Origin: Auanema rhodensis
Taxonomy: Eukaryota > Nematoda > Chromadorea > Rhabditida > Rhabditidae
Assembly (NCBI GenBank): GCA_964057225.1
Contig: OZ059895.1
Location: 248,001-312,000, forward strand
Length of the DNA: 64,000 nucleotides
Direction: 5' to 3'
In this document: positions 24,922 through 38,145 of the stretch, piece after piece
How the letters are laid out: every line of letters starts with the position of its first letter
Numbering within the stretch: the first letter of the stretch is position 1
The notes under the pieces: model-generated
The model's database searches: none
What the model was told of the DNA's origin: nothing
What the model saw: only the letters and a program-made list of their open reading frames with translations
Translations under genes and position numbers: made by a program

Positions 24922-27900
24922 TAATGCATCATTTTTCAAACGATCATAACTAATTTTTGTATTGAGCGTTTCTCAATGTAGTATAGTGCATTCGATGCGG
25001 ATTTTTAAGCTGCGTCGATCTGTGTTATCAGATTTGCACTAGCTTAAAAATGCACCGAGATATCAACTGATATAAGTTCACACTTATATCCTCGATTTTC
25101 ACCCTGAAGGAATAATTTTTTCGTTGAATAACATTGTCCATCGTCTTTGCCTTGAAAAAAGGAATCTAAAAACATCTACTTTTTGCTAAATTATTTTGAA
25201 ATTTTTCGAAAAAATTTTTGTCAAAATGTTTTTGGAAGCATTGTTGAGTGTACATGGAAACTCAACATACACTAATGCATCATTTTTCAAACGATTATAA
25301 CTAATTTTTGTATTAAGCGTTTCTCAATGTAGTATAGTGCATTCGATGCGGATTTTTAAGCTGCGTCGATCTGTGTTATCAGATTTGCGCTAGTTTATAA
25401 ATGCACCGAGATATCAACTGATATAAGTTCACACTTATATCCTCGATTTTCACCCTGAAGGAATAATTTTTTCGTTGAATAACATTGTCAATCGTCTTTG
25501 CCTTGAAAAATGGAATCTAAAAACATCTACTTTTTGCTAAATTATTTTGAAATTTTTCGAAAAAATTTTTGTCAAAATGTTTTTGGAAGCATTGTTGAGT
25601 GTACATGGAAACTCAACATACACTAATGCATCATTTTTCAAACGATCATAACTAATTTTTGTATCAAGCGTTTCTCAATGTAGTTTAGTGCATTCGATGC
25701 GGATTTTTAAGCTGCGTCGATCTGTGTTATCAGATTTGCGCTAGCTTAAAAATGCACCGCGATATCAACTGATATAAGTTCACACTTATATCCTCGATTT
25801 TCACCCTGAAGGAATAATTTTTTCGTTGAATAACATTGTCCATCGTCTTTGCCTTGAAAAATGGAATCTAAAAACATCTACTTTTTGCTAAATTATTTTG
25901 AAATTTTTCGAAAAAATTTTTGTCAAAATGTTTTTGGAAGCAATGTTGAGTGTACATGGAAACTCAACATACACTAATGCATCATTTTTCAAACGATCAT
26001 AACTAACTTTTGTATCAAACGTTTCTCAATGTAGTGTAGTGCATTCGATGCGGATTTTTAAGCTGCGTCGATCTGTGTTATCAGATTTGCGCTAGCTTAA
26101 AAATGCACCGAGATATCAACTGATATAAGTTCACACTTATATCCTCGATTTTCACCCTGAAGAATTAATTTTTTCGTTGAATAACATTGTCCATCGTCTT
26201 TGCCTTGAAAAAAGGAATCTAAAAACATCTACTTTTTGCTAAATTATTTTGAAATTTTTCGAAAAAATTTTTGTCAAAATGTTTTTGGAAGCAATGTTGA
26301 GTGTACATGGAAACTCAACATACACTAATGCATCATTTTTCAAACGATCATAACTAACTTTTGTATCAAGCGTTTCTCAATGTAGTGTAGTGCATTCGAT
26401 GCGGATTTTTAAGCTGCGTCGATCTGTGTTATCAGATTTGCGCTAGCTTAAAAATGCACCGAGATATCAACTGATATAATTTCACACTTATATCCTCGAT
26501 TTTCACCCTGAAGAATTAATTTTTTCGTTGAATAACATTGTCCATCGTCTTTGCCTTGAAAAAAGGAATCTAAAAACATCTACTTTTTGCTAAATTATTT
26601 TGAAATTTTTCGAAAAAATTTTTGTCAAAATGTTTTTGGAAGCAATGTTGAGTGTACATGGAAACTCAACATACACTAATGCATCATTTTTCAAACGATC
26701 ATAACTAACTTTTGTATCAAGCGTTTCTCAATGTAGTGTAGTGCATTCGATGCGGATTTTTAAGCTGCGTCGATCTCTGTTATCAGATTTGCGCTAGCTT
26801 AAAAATGCACCGAGATATCAACTGATATAAGTTCACACTTATATCCTCGATTTTCACCCTGAAGAATTAATTTTTTCGTTGAATAACATTGTCCATCGTC
26901 TTTGCCTTGAAAAAAGGAATCTAAAAACATCTACTTTTTGCTAAATTATTTTGAAATTTTTCGAAAAAATTTTTGTCAAAATGTTTTTGGAAGCATTGTT
27001 GAGTGTACATGGAAACTCAACATACACTAATGCATCATTTTTCAAACGATCATAACTAATTTTTGTATTAAGCGTTTCTCAATGTAGTATAGTGCATTCG
27101 ATGCGGATTTTTAAGCTGCGTCGATCTGTGTTATCAGATTTGCGCTAGCTTAAAAATGCACCGCGATATCAACTGATATAAGTTCACACTTATATCCTCG
27201 ATTTTCACCCTGAAGGAATAATTTTTTCGTTGAATAACATTGTCCATCGTCTTTGCCTTGAAAAATGGAATCTAAAAACATCTACTTTTTGCTAAATTAT
27301 TTTGAAATTTTTCGAAAAAATTTTTGTCAAAATGTTTTTGGAAGCAATGTTGAGTGTACATGGAAACTCAACATACACTAATGCATCATTTTTCAAACGA
27401 TCATAACTAACTTTTCTATCAAGCGTTTCTCAATGTAGTGTAGTGCATTCGATGCGGATTTTTAAGCTGCGTCGATCTGTGTTATCAGATTTGCGCTAGC
27501 TTAAAAATGCACCGAGATATCAACTGATATAAGTTCACACTTATATCCTCGATTTTCACCCTGAAGAATTAATTTTTTCGTTGAATAACATTGTCCATCG
27601 TCTTTGCCTTGAAAAAAGGAATCTAAAAACATCTACTTTTTGCTAAATTATTTTGAAATTTTTCGAAAAAATTTTTGTCAAAATGTTTTTGGAAGCATTG
27701 TTGAGTGTACATGGAAACTCAACATACACTAATGCATCATTTTTCAAACGATTATAACTAATTTTTGTATTAAGCGTTTCTCAATCTAGTATAGTGCATT
27801 CGATGCGGATTTTTAAGCTGCGTCGATCTGTGTTATCAGATTTGCGCTAGCTTAAAAATGCACCGAGATATCAACTGATATAAGTTCACACTTATATCCT

Positions 27901-30888
27901 CGATTTTCACCCTGAAGAATTAATTTTTTCGTTGAATAACATTGTCCATCGTCTTTGCCATGAAAAAAGGAATCTAAAAACATCTACTTTTTGCTAAATT
28001 ATTTTGAAATTTTTCGAAAAAATTTTTGTCAAAATGTTTTTGGAAGCATTGTTGAGTGTACATGGAAACTCAACATACACTAATGCATCATTTTTCAAAC
28101 GATCATAACTAATTTTTGTATTAAGCGTTTCTCAATGTAGTATAGTGCATTCGATGCGGATTTTTAAGCTGCGTCGATCTGTGTTATCAGATTTGCGCTA
28201 GTTTATAAATGCACCGAGATATCAACTGATATAAGTTCACACTTATATCCTCGATTTTCACCCTGAAGGAATAATTTTTTCGTTGAATAACATTGTCAAT
28301 CGTCTTTGCCTTGAAAAATGAAATCTAAAAACATCTACTTTTTGCTAAATTATTTTGAAATTTTTCGAAAAAATTTTTGTCAAAATGTTTTTGGAAGCAT
28401 TGTTGAGTGTACATGGAAACTCAACATACACTAATGCATCATTTTTCAAACGATCATAACTAATTTTTGTATCAAGCGTTTTTCAATGTAGTTTAGTGCA
28501 TTCGATGCGGATTTTTAAGCTGCGTCGATCTGTGTTATCAGATTTGCGCTAGCTTAAAAATGCACCGAGATATCAACTGATATAAGTTCACACTTATATC
28601 CTCGATTTTCACCCTGAAGGAATAATTTTTTCGTTGAATAACATTGTCCATCGTCTTTGCCTTGAAAAAAGGAATCTAAAAACATCTACTTTTTGCTAAA
28701 TTATTTTGAAATTTTTCGAAAAAATTTTTGTCAAAATGTTTTTGGAAGCATTGTTGAGTGTACATGGAAACTCAACATACACTAATGCATCATTTTTCAA
28801 ACGATCATAACTAATTTTTGTATTAAGCGTTTCTCAATGTAGTATAGTGCATTCGATGCGGATTTTTAAGCTGCGTCGATCTGTGTTATCAGATTTGCGC
28901 TAGCTTAAAAATGCACCGCGATATCAACTGATATAAGTTCACACTTATATCCTCGATTTTCACCCTGAAGGAATAATTTTTTCGTTGAATAACATTGTCC
29001 ATCGTCTTTGCCTTGAAAAATGGAATCTAAAAACATCTACTTTTTGCTAAATTATTTTGAAATTTTTCGAAAAAATTTTTGTCAAAATGTTTTTGGAAGC
29101 AATGTTGAGTGTACATGGAAACTCAACATACACTAATGCATCATTTTTCAAACGATCATAACTAACTTTTGTATCAAGCGTTTCTCAATGTAGTGTAGTG
29201 CATTCGATGCGGATTTTTAAGCTGCGTCGATCTGTGTTATCAGATTTGCGCTAGCTTAAAAATGCACCGAGATATCAACTGATATAAGTTCACACTTATA
29301 TCCTCGATTTTCACCCTGAAGAATTAATTTTTTCGTTGAATAACATTGTCCATCGTCTTTGCCTTGAAAAAAGGAATCTAAAAACATCTACTTTTTGCTA
29401 AATTATTTTGAAATTTTTCGAAAAAATTTTTGTCAAAATGTTTTTGGAAGCAATGTTGAGTGTACATGGAAACTCAACATACACTAATGCATCATTTTTC
29501 AAACGATCATAACTAACTTTTGTATCAAGCGTTTCTCAATGTAGTGTAGTGCATTCGATGCGGATTTTTAAGCTGCGTCGATCTGTGTTATCAGATTTGC
29601 GCTAGCTTAAAAATGCACCGAGATATCAACTGATATAAGTTCACACTTATATCCTCGATTTTCACCCTGAAGAATTAATTTTTTCGTTGAATAACATTGT
29701 CCATCGTCTTTGCCTTGAAAAAAGGAATCTAAAAACATCTACTTTTTGCTAAATTATTTTGAAATTTTTCGAAAAAGTTTTTGTCAAAATGTTTTTGGAA
29801 GCATTGTTGAGTGTACATGGAAACTCAACATACACTAATGCATCATTTTTCAAACGATCATAACTAACTTTTGTATCAAGCGTTTCTCAATGTAGTGTAG
29901 TGCATTCGATGCGGATTTTTAAGCTGCGTCGAACTGTGTTATCAGATTTGCGCTAGCTTAAAAATGCACCGAGATATCAACTGATATAAGTTCACACTTA
30001 TATCCTCGATTTTCACCCTGAAGAATTAATTTTTTCGTTGAATAACATTGTCCATCGTCTTTGCCTTGAAAAAAGGAATCTAAAAACATCTACTTTTTGC
30101 TAAATTATTTTGAAATTTTTCGAAAAAATTTTTGTCAAAATGTTTTTGGAAGCATTGTTGAGTGTACATGGAAACTCAACATACACTAATGCATCATTTT
30201 TCAAACGATCATAATTAATTTTTGTATTGAGCGTTTCTCAATGTAGTATAGTGCATTCGATGCGGATTTTTAAGCTGCGTCGATCTGTGTTATCAGATTT
30301 GCGCTAGCTTAAAAATGCACCGAGATATCAACTGATATAAGTTCACACTTATATCCTCGATTTTCACCCTGAAGGAATAATTTTTTCGTTGAATAACATT
30401 GTCCATCGTCTTTGCCTTGAAAAAAGGAATCTAAAAACATCTACTTTTTGCTAAATTATTTTGAAATTTTTCGAAAAAATTTTTGTCAAAATGTTTTTGG
30501 AAGCATTGTTGAGTGTACATGGAAACTCAACATACACTAATGCATCATTTTTCAAACGATCATAATTAATTTTTGTATTAAGCGTTTCTCAATGTAGTAT
30601 AGTGCATTCGATGCGGATTTTTAAGCTGCGTCGATCTGTGTTATCAGATTTGCGCTAGCTTAAAAATGCACCGCGATATCAACTGATATAAGTTCACACT
30701 TATATCCTCGATTTTCACCCTGAAGGAATAATTTTTTCGTTGAATAACATTGTCCATCGTCTTTGCCTTGAAAAATGGAATCTAAAAACATCTACTTTTT
30801 GCTAAATTATTTTGAAATTTTTCGAAAAAATTTTTGTCAAAATGTTTTTGGAAGCAATGTTGAGTGTACATGGAAACTCAACATACAC
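24922..30888 (+). repeat. Seventeen mixed monomers with loose 5- and 8-unit offsets
   Basis: Rare markers give the relations. Units at 25273 and 28081 share gtttataaatg with gtcaatcg (8 units apart). Units at 25624 and 28432 share tagtttag. The accgcgat marker occurs at units 25624, 27028, 28783 and 30538. The gattataa change occurs at 25273 and 27730. Singletons include ttgcacta (25038), atcaaacg (26015), ataatttc (26480), gatctctg (26775), aacttttcta (27414), caatctagt (27786) and aaaaagttttt (29776). No exact block repeat was found. Confidence 0.75.
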
Positions 30889-33307
30889 TAATGCATCATT
30901 TTTCAAACGATCATAACTAACTTTTGTATCAAGCGTTTCTCAATGTAGTGTAGTGCATTCGATGCGGATTTTTAAGCTGCGTCGATCTGTGTTATCAGAT
31001 TTGCGCTAGCTTAAAAATGCACCGAGATATCAACTGATATAAGTTCACACTTATATCCTCAATTTTCACCCTGAAGAATTAATTTTTTCGTTGAATAACA
31101 TTGTCCATCGTCTTTGCCTTGAAAAAAGGAATCTAAAAACATCTACTTTTTGCTAAATTATTTTGAAATTTTTCGAAAAAATTTTTGTCAAAATGTTTTT
31201 GGAAGCAATGTTGAGTGTACATGGAAACTCAACATACACTAATGCATCATTTTTCAAACGATCATAACTAACTTTTGTATCAAGCGTTTCTCAATGTAGT
31301 GTAGTGCATTCGATGTGGATTTTTAAGCTGCGTCGATCTGTGTTATCAGATTTGCGCTAGCTTAAAAATGCACCGAGATATCAACTGATATAAGTTCACA
31401 CTTATATCCTCGATTTTCACCCTGAAGAATTAATTTTTTCGTTGAATTACATTGTCCATCGTCTTTGCCTTGAAAAAAGGAATCTAAAAACATCTACTTT
31501 TTGCTAAATTATTTTGAAATTTTTCGAAAAAATTTTTGTCAAAATGTTTTTGGAAGCATTGTTGAGTGTACATGGAAACTCAACATACACTAATGCATCA
31601 TTTTTCAAACGATCATAACTAACTTTTGTATCAAGCGTTTCTCAATGTAGTGTAGTGCATTCGATGCGGATTTTTAAGCTGCGTCGATCTGTGTTATCAG
31701 ATTTGCGCTAGCTTAAAAATGCACCGAGATATCAACTGATATAAGTTCACACTTATATCCTCGATTTTCACCCTGAAGAATTAATTTTTTCGTTAAATAA
31801 CATTGTCCATCGTCTTTGCCTTGAAAAAAGGAATCTAAAAACATCTACTTTTTGCTAAATTATTTTGAAATTTTTCGAAAAAATTTTTGTCAAAATGTTT
31901 TTGGAAGCATTGTTGAGTGTACATGGAAACTCAACATACACTAATGCATCATTTTTCAAACGATCATAACTAACTTTTGTATCAAGCGTTTCTCAATGTA
32001 GTGTAGTGCATTCGATGCGGATTTTTAAGCTGCGTCGATCTGTGTTATCAGATTTGCGCTAGCTTAAAAATGCACCGAGATATCAACTGATATAAGTTCA
32101 CACGTATATCCTCGATTTTCACCCTGAAGAATTAATTTTTTCGTTGAATAACATTGTCCATCGTCTTTGCCTTGAAAAAAGGAATCTAAAAACATCTACT
32201 TTTTGCTAAATTATTTTGAAATTTTTCGAAAAAATTTTTGTCAAAATGTTTTTGGAAGCATTGTTGAGTGTACATGGAAACTCAACATACACTAATGCAT
32301 CATTTTTCAAACGATCATAATTAATTTTTGTATTAAGCGTTTCTCAATGTAGTATAGTGCATTCGATGCGGACTAGCTAAAAATGCACCGAGATATCAAC
32401 TGATATAAGTTCACACTTATATCCTCGATTTTCACCCTGAAGAATTAATTTTTTCGTTGAATAACATTGTCCATCGTCTTTGCCTTGAAAAATGGAAACT
32501 AAAAACATCTACTTTTTGCTAAATTATTTTGAAATTTTTCGAAAAAATTTTTGTCAAAATGTTTTTGGAAGCATTGTTGAGTGTACATGGAAACTCAACA
32601 TACACTAATGCATCATTTTTCAAACGATCATAACTAATTTTTGTATTAAGCGTTTCTCAATGTAGTATAGTGCATTCGATGCGGATTTTTAAGCTGCGTC
32701 GATCTGTGTTATCAGATTTGCGCTAGCTTAAAAATGCACCGCGATATCAACTGATATAAGTTCACACTTATATCCTCGATTTTCACCCTGAAGGAATAAT
32801 TTTTTCGTTGAATAACATTGTCCATCGTCTTTGCCTTGGAAAATGGAATCTAAAAACATCTACTTTTTGCTAAATTATTTTGAAATTTTTCGAAAAAATT
32901 TTTGTCAAAATGTTTTTGGAAGCAATGTTGAGTGTACATGGAAACTCAACATACACTAATGCATCATTTTTCAAACGATCATAACTAACTTTTGTATCAA
33001 GCGTTTCTCAATGTAGTGTAGTGCATTCGATGCGGATTTTTAAGCTGCGTCGATCTGTGTTATCAGATTTGCGCTAGCTTAAAAATGCACCGAGATATCA
33101 ACTGATATAAGTTCACACTTATATCCTCAATTTTCACCCTGAAGAATTAATTTTTTCGTTGAATAACATTGTCCATCGTCTTTGCCTTGAAAAATGGAAT
33201 CTAAAAACATCTACTTTTTGCTAAATTATTTTGAAATTTTTCGAAAAAATTTTTGTCAAAATGTTTTTGGAAGCAATGTTGAGTGTACATGGAAACTCAA
33301 CATACAC
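30889..33307 (+). repeat. Seven-monomer block F, copy 1 (2419 bp, includes a 313-bp unit)
   Basis: The unit order is: tcctcaatt; gatgtgg with gaattac; plain aactttt; cacgtatat; 313-bp short unit; accgcgat with ccttggaaa; and tcctcaatt with aaatgg. The identical order follows at 33308. A private gttaaataa lies near 31794. Confidence 0.92.
32293..32605 (+). repeat. Short monomer (313 bp), first copy of a 38-bp deletion
   Basis: The sequence jumps from gcgga (ending 32372) to ctagct, which removes 38 bp: monomer bases 81-117 plus one T of the following TT. The unit also carries the cataatt variant near its start and ggaaac near base 242. The missing part is the CpG-rich patch with gctgcgtcgatc. 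The same deletion recurs at 34712 and 37833, so it arose once and spread by block duplication. Confidence 0.95.
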
Positions 33308-35726
33308 TAATGCATCATTTTTCAAACGATCATAACTAACTTTTGTATCAAGCGTTTCTCAATGTAGTGTAGTGCATTCGATGCGGATTTTTAAGCTGCG
33401 TCGATCTGTGTTATCAGATTTGCGCTAGCTTAAAAATGCACCGAGATATCAACTGATATAAGTTCACACTTATATCCTCAATTTTCACCCTGAAGAATTA
33501 ATTTTTTCGTTGAATAACATTGTCCATCGTCTTTGCCTTGAAAAAAGGAATCTAAAAACATCTACTTTTTGCTAAATTATTTTGAAATTTTTCGAAAAAA
33601 TTTTTGTCAAAATGTTTTTGGAAGCAATGTTGAGTGTACATGGAAACTCAACATACACTAATGCATCATTTTTCAAACGATCATAACTAACTTTTGTATC
33701 AAGCGTTTCTCAATGTAGTGTAGTGCATTCGATGTGGATTTTTAAGCTGCGTCGATCTGTGTTATCAGATTTGCGCTAGCTTAAAAATGCACCGAGATAT
33801 CAACTGATATAAGTTCACACTTATATCCTCGATTTTCACCCTGAAGAATTAATTTTTTCGTTGAATTACATTGTCCATCGTCTTTGCCTTGAAAAAAGGA
33901 ATCTAAAAACATCTACTTTTTGCTAAATTATTTTGAAATTTTTCGAAAAAATTTTTGTCAAAATGTTTTTGGAAGCATTGTTGAGTGTACATGGAAACTC
34001 AACATACACTAATGCATCATTTTTCAAACGATCATAACTAACTTTTGTATCAAGCGTTTCTCAATGTAGTGTAGTGCATTCGATGCGGATTTTTAAGCTG
34101 CGTCGATCTGTGTTATCAGATTTGCGCTAGCTTAAAAATGCACCGAGATATCAACTGATATAAGTTCACACTTATATCCTCGATTTTCACCCTGAAGAAT
34201 TAATTTTTTCGTTGAATAACATTGTCCATCGTCTTTGCCTTGAAAAAAGGAATCTAAAAACATCTACTTTTTGCTAAATTATTTTGAAATTTTTCGAAAA
34301 AATTTTTGTCAAAATGTTTTTGGAAGCATTGTTGAGTGTACATGGAAACTCAACATACACTAATGCATCATTTTTCAAACGATCATAACTAACTTTTGTA
34401 TCAAGCGTTTCTCAATGTAGTGTAGTGCATTCGATGCGGATTTTTAAGCTGCGTCGATCTGTGTTATCAGATTTGCGCTAGCTTAAAAATGCACCGAGAT
34501 ATCAACTGATATAAGTTCACACGTATATCCTCGATTTTCACCCTGAAGAATTAATTTTTTCGTTGAATAACATTGTCCATCGTCTTTGCCTTGAAAAAAG
34601 GAATCTAAAAACATCTACTTTTTGCTAAATTATTTTGAAATTTTTCGAAAAAATTTTTGTCAAAATGTTTTTGGAAGCATTGTTGAGTGTACATGGAAAC
34701 TCAACATACACTAATGCATCATTTTTCAAACGATCATAATTAATTTTTGTATTAAGCGTTTCTCAATGTAGTATAGTGCATTCGATGCGGACTAGCTAAA
34801 AATGCACCGAGATATCAACTGATATAAGTTCACACTTATATCCTCGATTTTCACCCTGAAGAATTAATTTTTTCGTTGAATAACATTGTCCATCGTCTTT
34901 GCCTTGAAAAATGGAAACTAAAAACATCTACTTTTTGCTAAATTATTTTGAAATTTTTCGAAAAAATTTTTGTCAAAATGTTTTTGGAAGCATTGTTGAG
35001 TGTACATGGAAACTCAACATACACTAATGCATCATTTTTCAAACGATCATAACTAATTTTTGTATTAAGCGTTTCTCAATGTAGTATAGTGCATTCGATG
35101 CGGATTTTTAAGCTGCGTCGATCTGTGTTATCAGATTTGCGCTAGCTTAAAAATGCACCGCGATATCAACTGATATAAGTTCACACTTATATCCTCGATT
35201 TTCACCCTGAAGGAATAATTTTTTCGTTGAATAACATTGTCCATCGTCTTTGCCTTGGAAAATGGAATCTAAAAACATCTACTTTTTGCTAAATTATTTT
35301 GAAATTTTTCGAAAAAATTTTTGTCAAAATGTTTTTGGAAGCAATGTTGAGTGTACATGGAAACTCAACATACACTAATGCATCATTTTTCAAACGATCA
35401 TAACTAACTTTTGTATCAAGCGTTTCTCAATGTAGTGTAGTGCATTCGATGCGGATTTTTAAGCTGCGTCGATCTGTGTTATCAGATTTGCGCTAGCTTA
35501 AAAATGCACCGAGATATCAACTGATATAAGTTCACACTTATATCCTCAATTTTCACCCTGAAGAATTAATTTTTTCGTTGAATAACATTGTCCATCGTCT
35601 TTGCCTTGAAAAATGGAATCTAAAAACATCTACTTTTTGCTAAATTATTTTGAAATTTTTCGAAAAAATTTTTGTCAAAATGTTTTTGGAAGCATTGTTG
35701 AGTGTACATGGAAACTCAACATACAC
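33308..35726 (+). repeat. Seven-monomer block F, copy 2 (2419 bp, includes a 313-bp unit)
   Basis: It shares all seven markers of copy 1 in the same order, including the 38-bp deletion. Visible differences are gttgaataa in place of gttaaataa and gcattg in place of gcaatg in the last unit. This is the clearest higher-order repeat in the window. Confidence 0.92.
34712..35024 (+). repeat. Short monomer (313 bp), second copy of the 38-bp deletion
   Basis: The deletion junction is the same as in the unit at 32293 (after 34791), with the same cataatt and ggaaac variants. It lies 2419 bp downstream of the first copy, which equals six normal units plus one short unit. This marks the period of the local higher-order repeat. 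Confidence 0.95.
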
Positions 35727-37832
35727 TAATGCATCATTTTTCAAACGATCATAACTAATTTTTGTATTAAGCGTTTCTCAATGTAGTATAGTGCATTCGA
35801 TGCGGATTTTTAAGCTGCGTCGATCTGTGTTATCAGATTTGCGCTAGCTTAAAAATGCACCGAGATATCAACTGATATAAGTTCACACTTATATCCTCGA
35901 TTTTCACCCTGAAGAATTAATTTTTTCGTTGAATAACATTGTCCATCGTCTTTGCCTTGAAAAAAGGAATCTAAAAACATCTACTTTTTGCTAAATTATT
36001 TTGAAATTTTTCGAAAAAATTTTTGTCAAAATGTTTTTGGAAGCATTGTTGAGTGTACATGGAAACTCAACATACACTAATGCATCATTTTTCAAACGAT
36101 CATAACTAACTTTTGTATCAAGCGTTTCTCAATGTAGTATAGTGCATTCGATGCGGATTTTTAAGCTGCGTCGATCTGTGTTATCAGATTTGCGCTAGCT
36201 TAAAAATGCACCGCGATATCAACTGATATAAGTTCACACTTATATCCTCGATTTTCACCCTGAAGAATTAATTTTTTCGTTGAATAACATTGTCCATCGT
36301 CTTTGCCTTGGAAAATGGAATCTAAAAACATCTACTTTTTGCTAAATTATTTTGAAATTTTTCGAAAAAATTTTTGTCAAAATGTTTTTGGAAGCAATGT
36401 TGAGTGTACATGGAAACTCAACATACACTAATGCATCATTTTTCAAACGATCATAACTAACTTTTGTATCAAGCGTTTCTCAATGTAGTGTAGTGCATTC
36501 GATGCGGATTTTTAAGCTGCGTCGATCTGTGTTATCAGATTTGCGCTAGCTTAAAAATGCACCGAGATATCAACTGATATAAGTTCACACTTATATCCTC
36601 AATTTTCACCCTGAAGAATTAATTTTTTCGTTGAATAACATTGTCCATCGTCTTTGCCTTGAAAAATGGAATCTAAAAACATCTACTTTTTGCTAAATTA
36701 TTTTGAAATTTTTCGAAAAAATTTTTGTCAAAATGTTTTTGGAAGCATTGTTGAGTGTACATGGAAACTCAACATACACTAATGCATCATTTTTCAAACG
36801 ATCATAACTAATTTTTGTATTAAGCGTTTCTCAATGTAGTATAGTGCATTCGATGCGGATTTTTAAGCTGCGTCGATCTGTGTTATCAGATTTGCGCTAG
36901 CTTAAAAATGCACCGAGATATCAACTGATATAAGTTCACACTTATATCCTCGATTTTCACCCTGAAGAATTAATTTTTTCGTTGAATAACATTGTCCATC
37001 GTCTTTGCCTTGAAAAAAGGAATCTAAAAACATCTACTTTTTGCTAAATTATTTTGAAATTTTTCGAAAAAATTTTTGTCAAAATGTTTTTGGAAGCATT
37101 GTTGAGTGTACATGGAAACTCAACATACACTAATGCATCATTTTTCAAACGATCATAACTAACTTTTGTATCAAGCGTTTCTCAATGTAGTGTAGTGCAT
37201 TCGATGCGAATTTTTAAGCTGCGTCGATCTGTGTTATCAGATTTGCGCTAGCTTAAAAATGCACCGAGATATCAACTGATATAAGTTCACACTTATATCC
37301 TCGATTTTCACCCTGAAGAATTAATTTTTTCGTTGAATAACATTGTCCATCGTCTTTGCCTTGAAAAAAGGAATCTAAAAACATCTACTTTTTGCTAAAT
37401 TATTTTGAAATTTTTCGAAAAAATTTTTGTCAAAATGTTTTTGGAAGCATTGTTGAGTGTACATGGAAACTCAACATACACTAATGCATCATTTTTCAAA
37501 CGATCATAACTAACTTTTGTATCAAGCGTTTCTCAATGTAGTGTAGTGCATTCGATGCGGATTTTTAAGCTGCGTCGATCTGTGTTATCAGATTTGCGCT
37601 AGCTTAAAAATGCACCGAGATATCAACTGATATAAGTTCACACTTATATCCTCGATTTTCACCCTGAAGAATTAATTTTTTCGTTGAATAACATTGTCCA
37701 TCGTCTTTGCCTTGAAAAAAGGAATCTAAAAACATCTACTTTTTGCTAAATTATTTTGAAATTTTTCGAAAAAATTTTTGTCAAAATGTTTTTGGAAGCA
37801 TTGTTGAGTGTACATGGAAACTCAACATACAC
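35727..37832 (+). repeat. Six monomers, partly a third copy of block F
   Basis: Units at 36078, 36429 and 36780 repeat those at 35025, 35376 and 35727 (accgcgat with ccttggaaa; tcctcaatt; plain), which gives a 1053-bp trimer. The 5' half of the unit at 36078 is of the aacttttgtatcaag type, so that unit is a recombinant. Two aactttt units follow, one with gatgcgaattt near 37206, and then the third short unit. Confidence 0.82.
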
Positions 37833-38145
37833 TAATGCATCATTTTTCAAACGATCATAATTAATTTTTGTATTAAGCGTTTCTCAATGTAGTATAGTGC
37901 ATTCGATGCGGACTAGCTAAAAATGCACCGAGATATCAACTGATATAAGTTCACACTTATATCCTCGATTTTCACCCTGAAGAATTAATTTTTTCGTTGA
38001 ATAACATTGTCCATCGTCTTTGCCTTGAAAAATGGAATCTAAAAACATCTACTTTTTGCTAAATTATTTTGAAATTTTTCGAAAAAATTTTTGTCAAAAT
38101 GTTTTTGGAAGCATTGTTGAGTGTACATGGAAACTCAACATACAC
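37833..38145 (+). repeat. Short monomer (313 bp), third copy of the 38-bp deletion
   Basis: The deletion junction is the same (after 37912) and cataatt is present, but this copy has the usual ggaatc instead of ggaaac. It lies 3121 bp after the second copy (eight normal units plus one short one). It is therefore a more distant relative, or the change was converted back. Confidence 0.95.
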
